A DNA stretch of 24,237 bases from an uncultured bacterium (GTDB taxonomy: Bacteria; Bacteroidota; Bacteroidia; Chitinophagales; Chitinophagaceae): positions 1-24,237 of the forward strand of contig CAJBPC010000312.1 of NCBI GenBank assembly GCA_903957405.1. Direction: 5' to 3'. Each line of letters begins with the position of its first letter. The stretch's first letter is position 1. The notes beneath the pieces are model-generated. The model was not told where the DNA came from. It was given only the letters and a program-made list of their open reading frames with translations, and searched no databases. Below, piece after piece: positions 6,050-13,419 of the stretch. A program made the position numbers and the translations under genes.

Positions 6050-8488
6050 ATGTCAATGTTCAACAGCAAAACCATCATTCGTAACATAGCAATCGCTTCA
6101 GGCATCCTGTTTTTGCTGCATTTTTCTGCAGCCGTATCTGCCCAATTGCCCACCCCAATAAAACTGCCGAATGGCTGGTCGCTGACACCTGCGGGAAGAA
6201 GCTTTCCCCTGGGTGACCTTCCCCTGAATATCGCCGTTTCAGGCAGTGGAAAGCGGATGGCTGTGACAAACAACGGACAAAGTGTTCAGTCGATACAACT
6301 GATAGACCCCGTCTCAGAACAAGTATTGCATACGGAAATGGTGGCAAAAGCCTGGTATGGACTGAAATTCAGTGCCGATGAAAAAACGCTCTACGCCTCG
6401 GGAGGAAACGATAACCGAATCCTTGTGTACAAAGTATTCCCGGACAAACTGCAACTGGCGGACAGCATCATACTTGGTGATAAATGGCCGAAAAAAATCA
6501 GTCCTGCCGGTATGGATATCGACGAAGTCTCCAAGACCCTGTATGTCGTCACTAAAGACAATAAAAGCCTTTATGTGGCGGATCTGCGGAGGCGCGAAGT
6601 ACGTCAGCAGATCTCCCTGGGTTCGGAAGCCTATACCTGCCTGCTTTCTCCCGATCGGAAAAATCTTTACATCTCCCTCTGGGGTAATGATAAGGTCATG
6701 AACTGGAACCTTATCACCCAACGAAAAAAAGAGTGGTCCGTAGGAGACAATCCAAATGAAATGTGCCTCACAAAAGACGGCCGATACCTCTTCGTGGCAA
6801 ATGCAAACGATAACTCTGTGTCAATCATTGACACGCGGGAAGACAAGGTAACAGAAACCCTGAATGCCGCCATGTATCCCGATGCACCCAGCGGATCCAC
6901 TTCCAATGGACTCGCACTGTCGCATGACGAAAAGACGCTTTATATCGCAAATGCCGACAATAACTGTCTGGCAGTATTTGACATCTCCATTCCCGGTTCG
7001 AGCCGTTCGAAAGGATTTATTCCGGTCGGCTGGTATCCTACGAATGTGAAAGTCCTGGGAAAGAAGATTTTCGTATCCAATGGCAAAGGATTCACATCGG
7101 CTGCTAATCCCTATGGACCCGACCCAAGCGAACAAAGGCAGAAAGTCATCTACCAAAAGAGTGACAGCAGCAGGCCGGCGGATGTACAATATATCGGCGG
7201 ACTTTTCAAAGGCACCATGAGCATCATCGACGTACCCGATGAAAAGACGATGGGAGCCTACTCCAAAGCGGTCTATGAAAATGTGCCATATACAAAGGAA
7301 AAAGAAAGAAATCCAGGTGGTGAAGCCGGAAATCCCATCCCAAGAATGGTCGGCGAGTCATCACCCATCAAGTATGTTTTTTATGTGATCAAAGAAAACC
7401 GCACATACGACCAGGTACTGGGAGACATCCCAGAAGGCAATGGCGACAGCAGCCTAGTCCTGTTCGGAGAAAAAATCACACCAAACCAGCATGCATTGGC
7501 AAGGGAATTCGTACTGCTGGATAATTTTTATGTCGACGGGGAAGTGAGCGCAGATGGTCATAACTGGAGTATGGGAGCTTATGCCACGGATTACCTCGAA
7601 AAAAACTGGCCTACCAGCTATGGAGGACGAGGCGGAGAATACGATGCTGAAGGAACCCGCGAAATCGCCAACAACAAAAATGGTTTCATCTGGGATCTTT
7701 GCAGTAGGAGCGGAGTCAGCTACCGTACTTACGGCGAATTCGCGGATGACTATAAAGCCAATATCCCTTCTCTGGAAGGGCATTTCTGCCCCTATTATAC
7801 CAGCTGGGACGAAAGCGTCAGGGATACCACAAGGTTCTCCCAATGGAGAAGGGAATTTGATTCCCTGCTGGCAAAAAATGCAGTTCCAAAACTCAACACA
7901 CTCCGGTTTATCAATGACCACACACAAGGACTTACACCCAACAAACCGACTCCATTCGCACATGTGGCTGATAATGACCTGGCAGTAGGGCTATTTGTGG
8001 AATATCTCTCCCAAAGCCCGATCTGGAAGGAGACAGCGATATTCATCGTGGAAGACGATGCACAGAACGGACCCGACCATGTGGATGCACACCGGACAAC
8101 CGCCTACCTGGCTGGAGGCTTTGTGAAGCGCCGGTTTGTCGACCACACCATGTATTCGACCTCATCCATGCTTCGAACCATGGAACTGATCCTCGGTCTC
8201 CCACCTATGACACAGTACGATGCAGCAGCGACGCCGATGTGGAATTGCTTCAGCCCCAAACCAGACTTAAGTCCATTCCGTGCCAAACCATCCAATATCA
8301 ACCTGGATGACATCAACACCAAGAATAATGCACTCTCGCAAAAAAGTCTTGAATTCGATTTCTCCAAGGAAGATCGCGTACCCGATCTGGAATTCAGCGA
8401 ATTGATCTGGAAAGCCGTGAAAGGTGAAAACAGCATCATGCCCGCCCCCCGTAGAAGTGCATTTTTAAGAACAAACGCACCCGAGTGA
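6050..8488 (+). CDS. Bifunctional YncE-like beta-propeller / alkaline phosphatase-superfamily phosphoesterase
   Basis: The 812-residue protein has a signal peptide (about 1-31, ending AAVSAQ). Residues about 45-360 form repeated beta-propeller blades of the YncE/cytochrome cd1-like type, with recurring phrases such as DEKTLYASGGNDNRI, DRKNLYISLWGNDKV, DGRYLFVANANDNSVSIID and DEKTLYIANADNN. After a linker, residues about 440-760 form a phosphoesterase domain: YVFYVIKENRTYDQVLGD holds the ENRTYD motif with the predicted nucleophile Thr, followed by DGEVSADGHNW and, near the end, FIVEDDAQNGPDHVDAHRT with Asp/His metal ligands. The architecture is a recurrent secreted fusion in Bacteroidota, but the substrate is unknown. 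It is divergent from the gluconate-dehydrogenase subunit and followed by an OmpA gene 82 bp downstream. Confidence 0.92.
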   Translation: MSMFNSKTIIRNIAIASGILFLLHFSAAVSAQLPTPIKLPNGWSLTPAGRSFPLGDLPLNIAVSGSGKRMAVTNNGQSVQSIQLIDPVSEQVLHTEMVAKAWYGLKFSADEKTLYASGGNDNRILVYKVFPDKLQLADSIILGDKWPKKISPAGMDIDEVSKTLYVVTKDNKSLYVADLRRREVRQQISLGSEAYTCLLSPDRKNLYISLWGNDKVMNWNLITQRKKEWSVGDNPNEMCLTKDGRYLFVANANDNSVSIIDTREDKVTETLNAAMYPDAPSGSTSNGLALSHDEKTLYIANADNNCLAVFDISIPGSSRSKGFIPVGWYPTNVKVLGKKIFVSNGKGFTSAANPYGPDPSEQRQKVIYQKSDSSRPADVQYIGGLFKGTMSIIDVPDEKTMGAYSKAVYENVPYTKEKERNPGGEAGNPIPRMVGESSPIKYVFYVIKENRTYDQVLGDIPEGNGDSSLVLFGEKITPNQHALAREFVLLDNFYVDGEVSADGHNWSMGAYATDYLEKNWPTSYGGRGGEYDAEGTREIANNKNGFIWDLCSRSGVSYRTYGEFADDYKANIPSLEGHFCPYYTSWDESVRDTTRFSQWRREFDSLLAKNAVPKLNTLRFINDHTQGLTPNKPTPFAHVADNDLAVGLFVEYLSQSPIWKETAIFIVEDDAQNGPDHVDAHRTTAYLAGGFVKRRFVDHTMYSTSSMLRTMELILGLPPMTQYDAAATPMWNCFSPKPDLSPFRAKPSNINLDDINTKNNALSQKSLEFDFSKEDRVPDLEFSELIWKAVKGENSIMPAPRRSAFLRTNAPE

Positions 8489-8570
8489 TTGAATGATGGG
8501 TAAGATATCCCGATGTCATAACTTTATCAGCTGAAAGCAACCCGGTTTTTTATCAACAAAAGGAAACGAA

Positions 8571-9440
8571 ATGAAAACTTTGAATCATCTTTTTGCAGCG
8601 CTCATCGGCATGACACTCTTTTCATGCGTCAGCTCAAAAAAGTACCAATCCCTTGAATCAAAATTGATGGAAGCAGAGACCTCCATCAAAGGAGTACAGA
8701 GCGATCTTAGAATCTGCCGTGATGAAAAATCAGAACTCGAAAGACAGCGCGCGGCATACGAATCAAGAATCAGCAACCTTACAGAACAAAGCAGCATGTT
8801 GAAAGAAAACAACAACATGGCGGTGAAACAGCTTCAAGACCTTTCAGTCATCTCCTCCTCACAAGCTGAAAGCATCAGGAAATCTTTAGAAAACATAGGG
8901 GCCAAAGACAACTACATACAAGGTCTTCAGTCACAAATGGCCAGAAAAGACTCCCTTAACATGGCACTCGTGATGAACCTCAAAGGTGCCATTGGAAACC
9001 TTGACGATAAAGACATCAACATCAAAGTCGATAAGGGCGTGGTATTCGTGGATATATCCGATAAACTCCTCTTCAAATCCGGCAGTTACGATGTGACCGA
9101 CCGTGCGAAAGAAGTACTCGGCAAAGTTGCAATGGTCCTGAAAAATCAGCCAGACCTGGAATTCATGGTAGAAGGTCATACGGACGATATGCCTTTCGCA
9201 AGAGGAGTTCTCGCCGATAACTGGGACCTCAGCACGAAACGTGCCACCACCGTCGTTAGGCTCCTGCAAAAACAATATGGAATGGATCCCGCAAAAATGG
9301 CTGCTGCCGGAAGAGCGGAATTCCTGCCGGTGGATGACAACAAAACGGAAACCGGAAGGGCAGCCAACCGACGTACAAGAATCGTGATCCTCCCACAGCT
9401 TGATCAGTTTTTCAAACTGCTGGAAAGACCAACAAGATAA
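8571..9440 (+). CDS. OmpA family lipoprotein with coiled coil
   Basis: The 289-residue protein starts with a lipoprotein signal (MTLFSC, lipid Cys19), so it is probably anchored in the outer membrane. Residues about 25-125 are predicted coiled coil (LESKLMEAETSIKGVQSDL and later heptads rich in Ser, Glu and Leu). Residues about 150-280 form an OmpA C-terminal peptidoglycan-binding domain: VDISDKLLFKSGSYDV, FMVEGHTDDMPF, NWDLSTKRATTVVRLL and AAGRAEFLPVDDN with RAANRRTRIVI. The Asp in NWDLS and the Arg in NRRTRI fit the diaminopimelate-binding residues of the family. It tethers the outer membrane to peptidoglycan. A purine-rich AAAGGAAACGAA precedes the ATG and is one of the few Shine-Dalgarno-like stretches in the window. 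The terminator downstream lies inside the convergent asparaginase gene. Confidence 0.93.
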   Translation: MKTLNHLFAALIGMTLFSCVSSKKYQSLESKLMEAETSIKGVQSDLRICRDEKSELERQRAAYESRISNLTEQSSMLKENNNMAVKQLQDLSVISSSQAESIRKSLENIGAKDNYIQGLQSQMARKDSLNMALVMNLKGAIGNLDDKDINIKVDKGVVFVDISDKLLFKSGSYDVTDRAKEVLGKVAMVLKNQPDLEFMVEGHTDDMPFARGVLADNWDLSTKRATTVVRLLQKQYGMDPAKMAAAGRAEFLPVDDNKTETGRAANRRTRIVILPQLDQFFKLLERPTR

Positions 9441-9460
9441 TCTTCTGATTTTTTTTCCGA

Positions 9461-9952
9461 TTAACCGGGGAGTTCTTCGAATTCCCCGGTTTCTTTGTTT
9501 TTCCTGACATTGTCCCAGTTGAATATGCACCCGTTCATAGCCACATAAACCCCGGAGGAAAGCGTCTGTACGAATGCCAGCGCACTGCCTAAATTGAAAA
9601 GTCCATCGGAACTTCCGAACTTATATGGGATCATGGCACCCGTGAGGACAATCGTTTTGCCTATCCCTTTTGATGCAAGCAATCTTGCCGTCTCCGCCAT
9701 GGTATCGGTTCCATGCGTGATCAGAATCTTGTCCTCATCCGCAATGATACACTGCTCGGCAATTATATGCCTGTCATTCGTAGTCATCTCCAGGCTGTCG
9801 ATCATCATAAGGGTCCTTACCTTCACATCCAATCTGCTGCGGCCAAGCTTTAACATCTCCGTAAGATGCGTATCCTTGAAATATAAATGGCCTGTGATCT
9901 CGTTGTATTCTTTGTCGAAAGTACCGCCTGTGACGAAGATCCGAATGGACAT
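9461..9952 (-). CDS. Single-domain asparaginase-like protein
   Basis: The 163-residue protein is the N-terminal catalytic half of the type I/II L-asparaginase fold: FVTGGTFDKEY contains the first nucleophile Thr11, IDSLEMT a substrate-binding Ser53, and HGTDTMAETA (80-88) the second catalytic Thr82-Asp83 pair, followed by IVLTGAMIPY. Full asparaginases run to about 330 residues with a C-terminal dimer domain; this one has only the first. Short single-domain proteins of this kind are a common family and are not necessarily truncated. The protein ends cleanly (EFEELPG) inside a hairpin. Whether it hydrolyses asparagine is unproven. No signal peptide, so it is cytoplasmic. It follows the membrane-protein gene with an 84-bp gap carrying a 10-bp inverted repeat. 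Confidence 0.9.
   Translation of the reverse strand: MSIRIFVTGGTFDKEYNEITGHLYFKDTHLTEMLKLGRSRLDVKVRTLMMIDSLEMTTNDRHIIAEQCIIADEDKILITHGTDTMAETARLLASKGIGKTIVLTGAMIPYKFGSSDGLFNLGSALAFVQTLSSGVYVAMNGCIFNWDNVRKNKETGEFEELPG
9463..9491 (+). terminator. Terminator of the ompA gene, inside the 3' end of the asparaginase CDS
   Basis: AACCGGGGA (9463-9471) pairs with TCCCCGGTT (9483-9491), and the inner bases GTTC/GAAT extend the stem to about 13 pairs with one G-U. The plus strand continues TTCTTTGTTTTTCC, a usable U-rich tract, so the hairpin serves the plus-strand ompA gene. The last codons and stop of the minus-strand asparaginase gene lie within it. Confidence 0.7.
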
Positions 9953-9972
9953 GTATATTAGTTTTCAGAGCC

Positions 9973-9980
9973 CAAAATAA
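9973..9980 (-). promoter_or_regulatory. Possible -7 promoter element for the asparaginase gene
   Basis: TTATTTTG on the minus strand lies 20 bp before the ATG at 9952 and differs from TAnnTTTG only at the second base. A TTG (complement of 9998-10000) lies 17 bp farther upstream, a little closer than the ideal spacing. Confidence 0.35.
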
Positions 9981-9982
9981 CG

Positions 9983-10012
9983 AATCCGTGTGACAACCAA
10001 GCCACACGGGTT
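9983..10012. repeat. Inverted repeat between membrane-protein and asparaginase genes
   Basis: AATCCGTGTG (9983-9992) pairs with CACACGGGTT (10003-10012) over ten bases with a single G-U, around a ten-base loop. It lies 24 bp after the stop of the membrane-protein gene and is followed on the minus strand by a T-rich stretch (ATTCGTTATTTTG), so it may be a terminator for that gene. It also overlaps the asparaginase promoter region, so an operator is an alternative. Confidence 0.55.
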
Positions 10013-10036
10013 CCACGAAACAATGCACTCATGCTC

Positions 10037-10447
10037 CTACGGGTTCAACCATGAAAAAATTATGCCCGCTATAAACGCCTGGAAAATCCCATACACGAGC
10101 CAAGACAACACCATCGCCAAACTGATATCGATATTGCTGTATGTTAACCAAAGCACAGGCACCATGGCGACAATGCCATAAACAAGCGCTATCTCAAAAG
10201 CCTTAAGGATATTGCTCCCCTTGAAAATATCCTTATACCTCTCCCAAAACCATTTCAGTGCGAAACTCAGCACAAAGGGATGAGCATAAAACATCCAATC
10301 GGTGGATGAGCCTGCCTGACGGAACTTATCACTCCAGTATTGATCCGCCAAGCCCGGAAAGAACTTGACCATGAGGAAAATCACGCCCCAGCTCAGTACC
10401 AAAAGCACTGAACCGGCGGTGAAACCTGCAACGAAAACTTTTTTCAT
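10037..10447 (-). CDS. Four-helix integral membrane protein, unknown function
   Basis: The 136-residue protein has about four hydrophobic helices: residues 6-28 (FVAGFTAGSVLLVLSWGVIF), about 52-66 (MFYAHPFVLSFALKWFW), 83-103 (AFEIALVYGIVAMVPVLWL) and 111-133 (LAMVLSWLVYGIFQAFIAGI). A soluble loop with DQYWSDKFRQAGSSTDW separates the first two. I do not recognise the family with certainty. It is 31 bp downstream of the YceI-like gene and on the same strand, so the two are probably co-transcribed. The role is unknown, but linkage to YceI-type proteins suggests an envelope function. Confidence 0.75.
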   Translation of the reverse strand: MKKVFVAGFTAGSVLLVLSWGVIFLMVKFFPGLADQYWSDKFRQAGSSTDWMFYAHPFVLSFALKWFWERYKDIFKGSNILKAFEIALVYGIVAMVPVLWLTYSNIDISLAMVLSWLVYGIFQAFIAGIIFSWLNP

Positions 10448-10478
10448 AATTGTTATTTGATGGTTTATGTGTTTTATG

Positions 10479-11078
10479 TCAACCGATTTTTCTGAAAAAC
10501 AACTGTACGGTCACTTTCAAGTCTTCATTGATCCTGATCAAACCGGCAAGCTTTTTCGGAGGCTCGAGATTGAAATCTGAAAAGACAAGATTCTTACTGC
10601 CCGACAAATGAAACAACCGCCCTGCCTGACTTTTTACGATAAATGACATCTCCACCCGCCTTATGATTCCTGCCAACTCGATTTCCACAATACCATTCAA
10701 CGGTTGTCCAACCCGGATCGCAAATGGATCATCCAGGCTGACGAAATGGATCTTCATGAATGGATATTGCTGATGTCGCAATGTCCTACGCAAGTCTGCC
10801 GTAATAAATTTATGATGGCAGTCTATTTCACTGACATCAATATGCACCGTTCGACATTGGAAATGAAGCCTTTTTACCTTTGCATCTGTAGCGAATGTCA
10901 GTGTGTCGCAATGCAGGTATTTTCGTACATCACAGGCGAACTGATTGATATTGGAACTGCCCTCAATGAGCAATGTGCTGTTCTTTTCAACGATCCATGT
11001 CTGCAGACCGGTACTGCTCCCATCTTCTCCCATGAAGGAAGAACAAAAGACAAGACAGATGCAAATGATCCATTTCAT
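10479..11078 (-). CDS. YceI-like exported protein (paralogue 1)
   Basis: The 199-residue protein has a short signal peptide (KWIICICLVFCSSFMG) and a YceI-type lipocalin-like beta barrel: SSNINQFACDVRKY (matching the family's T-x-x-H-x-F segment in position), VDVSEIDCHHKFITADLRR, YPFMKIHFVSL, and LNGIVEIELAGIIRRVEMSFIVK. YceI barrels bind isoprenoid or other long hydrophobic molecules in the periplasm. This copy is more divergent than the 12572-13177 one, has several cysteines, and ends FNLEPPKKLAGLIRINEDLKVTVQLFF. It is the first gene after a terminator and probably heads a unit with the membrane-protein gene at 10037. Confidence 0.8.
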   Translation of the reverse strand: MKWIICICLVFCSSFMGEDGSSTGLQTWIVEKNSTLLIEGSSNINQFACDVRKYLHCDTLTFATDAKVKRLHFQCRTVHIDVSEIDCHHKFITADLRRTLRHQQYPFMKIHFVSLDDPFAIRVGQPLNGIVEIELAGIIRRVEMSFIVKSQAGRLFHLSGSKNLVFSDFNLEPPKKLAGLIRINEDLKVTVQLFFRKIG

Positions 11079-11118
11079 ACAAATAGGATTCCGTTCAGGT
11101 AACTATGGAAAACTCATT

Positions 11119-11157
11119 GAAAAAGCCAGGTTGGACAATTAACAAAACCCGGCTTTT
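11119..11157 (-). terminator. Strong terminator of the porin gene
   Basis: On the minus strand AAAAGCCGGGTT (11157-11146) pairs with AACCTGGCTTTT (11132-11121) over 12 bp with one G-U, and the stem ends in a T-run (to 11119). It is 26 bp downstream of the porin stop at 11184 and separates the porin from the downstream YceI-like gene. Confidence 0.85.
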
Positions 11158-11183
11158 CAACATAACACTGCATCACTCGCACA

Positions 11184-12524
11184 TTAGAAACCAACAACGG
11201 CCTGTATCACGATACCATCAAACTTTCCATCTGTATACTGTGTTGCACCGGTACCTGATGGGTAATCCTTGTGATGCTGAACCACATACTCCCCTTTAAG
11301 CATGACGTTCTTGGTCACGAACCAACCACCGGAAAGAGCTACACGATCGACTTTGACATCGTCCCGAACCCCATTCAGATACAATTCACCTTTTACGGTA
11401 TTGTAACGGGCACCTAAAAAGACATTCTCTCTCGCCCCGATCCTGTAGACAACATCACCCGCCAATTGATTTATGGTGCGGTTCGACATGGTCTTTTCAG
11501 CTGCTGAACGACCCTTGCCCTGCTCAATAGTGCCGAATAATTCAAGACCTCCGACTTTCACAAAACCATTTAATTGCAATCCGCTGGAATAGTACCCGAA
11601 ACCTGGATTCACACGACCTGACCACGCATTCGCCAACGCGGTTGCTGCATATTTTTCAAGGACCATGAAATAGTTTGAGCCGGTACGATCTCCCCAATAC
11701 AATGTATTGCTCGCAGAACTCTTGTCGATATAATAAGATCCACTGACCCGTACCCGGGTTTTATCTGTCAGTTGCTTGTCGATCCCGCCTTTCAAGTAGA
11801 TGGCTGGCTTCTTCTCTGAAACACCCTCTTTCACATCACCCTTGATCTCCCCATTCGACATACCGATCATTCCGAAAATCCCGTTGTGCTGCAGATACAC
11901 CTCTCCACCGATCTCCGTAGTAAAAGCATCCAGGATATAGTTTTCCATGAAAGGATTATACAATGTAGACCCCCCATCTGAACGACGGAAATGTGCATCA
12001 CCATAATTGATCTCCATATGACCCACTTTTATCGTGGCATATTTCATCAGCTTTGTCCAGAAATCCCCCTTGAACGGAAGTCTGTCAAACTGGATATAAC
12101 CACCCTTCACCCATGCTTCGTTATGGTGACGGGCAGATAGATACGTCACCAGATTCAACCTGATGCCGTCTGCCAGTTGGAAGTCCATGTTCAGGTTAGC
12201 CTGTGCAGTGTTGAAACCATTGCCCAAAGGATAGAGATAGTTTGCGTTCGTGGATACATTGGTGTAGTTGGAATGCTTCAGTGCCTGAAACTGCTGTGAG
12301 AATCCGGCGCCGATCCTTACGCGAACACCTTCGAAAGCCACATTGTTCTTGGGAGTCTCGAACATATTGATTCCATTCTGATCGTACGGACGAAAAAACT
12401 GGATGCTGTCATAAGACTCAAGGTATTGCCTCATTGCCGACTTTTCCTGTCCTGAAGCCGTCGCGGATAAGAAAAATCCTGCCAGGATATACAACAGTGA
12501 TCTGAATGTAAGATTGCGTTTCAT
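11184..12524 (-). CDS. Outer-membrane beta-barrel porin-like protein
   Basis: The start at 12524 (MKRNLTFRSLLYILAGFF) gives a normal signal peptide ending ATASG-Q; an ORF start 51 bp farther upstream adds a non-signal-like tail that abuts the previous gene. The 446-residue product is rich in alternating hydrophobic and polar strands with aromatic girdle residues (for example GYYSSGLQLNGFVKVGGLELFG and VRVSGSYYIDK), many Gly/Asn turns, and ends in a C-terminal Phe (IQAVVGF), as outer-membrane barrels do. Segments such as VGHMEINYGDAHFRRSDGG resemble phosphate-selective/OprO-type porins, but I cannot assign a substrate. It lies 47 bp downstream of the YceI gene on the same strand and is likely co-transcribed with it; a strong terminator follows. 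Confidence 0.8.
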   Translation of the reverse strand: MKRNLTFRSLLYILAGFFLSATASGQEKSAMRQYLESYDSIQFFRPYDQNGINMFETPKNNVAFEGVRVRIGAGFSQQFQALKHSNYTNVSTNANYLYPLGNGFNTAQANLNMDFQLADGIRLNLVTYLSARHHNEAWVKGGYIQFDRLPFKGDFWTKLMKYATIKVGHMEINYGDAHFRRSDGGSTLYNPFMENYILDAFTTEIGGEVYLQHNGIFGMIGMSNGEIKGDVKEGVSEKKPAIYLKGGIDKQLTDKTRVRVSGSYYIDKSSASNTLYWGDRTGSNYFMVLEKYAATALANAWSGRVNPGFGYYSSGLQLNGFVKVGGLELFGTIEQGKGRSAAEKTMSNRTINQLAGDVVYRIGARENVFLGARYNTVKGELYLNGVRDDVKVDRVALSGGWFVTKNVMLKGEYVVQHHKDYPSGTGATQYTDGKFDGIVIQAVVGF

Positions 12525-12571
12525 AACTCTCGATTTATATTTAATTGAAAAAGTATTGGTAAGTATGTTCA

Positions 12572-13177
12572 TCATTGGGGCTTGACAGTCATACTGTAGT
12601 TTATAGTCACGTTCGGACTTGTCTTGATGGCACCAAGCATGATGCTGATTGCCTTCACATTGTAATCTGTCGTCGTGATTTTGTAGGATCCTTCAATGGT
12701 CACAGACTTGTCTGTATTGACCTTCGCAGTAGCTGTAAGGGTCACATCCTTCGTTACACTGCTGATGGTAAGCTTCCCGGGGGCCGTAATGCTGTATTTT
12801 CCGGATCCGCTTGATTTGATCGCCCCTGCACCACCAATGAATTTTATGGTCGGATATGTCGCAGCATCAATGGCCTTATACGCGTTATTGTCCATCTGGC
12901 TGCCATGCTTGCTCTTCAGCGTGTTCACCTGAATGTCGTAATAAACATTGCCGATGCCGGTGATGTTGCCTGAAACATCCATCTGCAGCATCATTGCAGC
13001 ATTCCCTTTGGATGAAATCAACTCCCAATCGTGGATATTGGATGTACCCATGATGGTCGTATGTACCGCCCCATTTGCTGAATAAGTCGCTTGCGCACTC
13101 GCTTGCTGCAAACTGACCATGCTTGCAAATGCAATCAAGACAGGGATGGCGAACTGGAAAAATTTACCGTTGTTCAT
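12572..13177 (-). CDS. YceI family periplasmic protein (paralogue 2)
   Basis: I choose the start at 13177 (MNNGKFFQFAIPVLIAF), which gives a typical signal peptide ending QQASAQ; longer in-frame starts give an unlikely Cys-rich leader. The 201-residue protein has the YceI barrel pattern: ANGAVHTTIMGTSNIHDWELIS with the conserved SNIHDW, MDNNAYKAIDAATYPTIKF (matching the family's D-x-x-x-YP-x-I-x-F motif), KLTISSVTKDVTLTATAKV and DYNVKAISIMLGAIKTSPNVTI. The family binds hydrophobic ligands such as isoprenoids. It is the first gene of a probable two-gene unit with the porin. TAGTTTTG at 13216-13223 is a good -7 element. Confidence 0.9.
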   Translation of the reverse strand: MNNGKFFQFAIPVLIAFASMVSLQQASAQATYSANGAVHTTIMGTSNIHDWELISSKGNAAMMLQMDVSGNITGIGNVYYDIQVNTLKSKHGSQMDNNAYKAIDAATYPTIKFIGGAGAIKSSGSGKYSITAPGKLTISSVTKDVTLTATAKVNTDKSVTIEGSYKITTTDYNVKAISIMLGAIKTSPNVTINYSMTVKPQ

Positions 13178-13215
13178 ATGAAGAAATTTGGAGTTTGAGC
13201 TTGGTTCTGTGTTGT

Positions 13216-13223
13216 CAAAACTA
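13216..13223 (-). promoter_or_regulatory. -7 promoter element for the YceI-porin unit
   Basis: TAGTTTTG on the minus strand is a full match to TAnnTTTG and lies 38 bp before the YceI start at 13177. No clear -33 TTTG is present at 19 bp spacing. The 13178-13360 intergenic stretch otherwise shows no gene that I can support. Confidence 0.5.
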
Positions 13224-13360
13224 AGCGGGTGAAACCCCTTGGTTAATGACCTGTGAATGTTGTTTGTGTGATTTTTGTTACAGAATTTTATGACCATCAT
13301 CATAAAAAATGGAGGGCAGGAGCATGATTGAAAAAGAATGATGCACATCCGACTTCTTGA

Positions 13361-13393
13361 AAATAAAAAAGGACCGCCTGCAAAAGGCGACCC
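13361..13393 (-). terminator. Terminator of the pyruvate phosphate dikinase gene
   Basis: On the minus strand GGGTCGCC pairs with GGCGGTCC (8 bp, two G-U pairs) around a TTTTGCA loop (13371-13393), followed by TTTTTTATTT. It lies 26 bp downstream of the stop at 13420. Confidence 0.8.
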
Positions 13394-13419
13394 TCATTTC
13401 AAAAAAACGAAAACCCAAC

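Noticed and set aside
12572..13348. Start of the YceI gene at 13348
   Set aside because: The extra 57 residues are Cys-rich and not signal-like; ATG 13177 gives a normal signal peptide behind a good -7 element.
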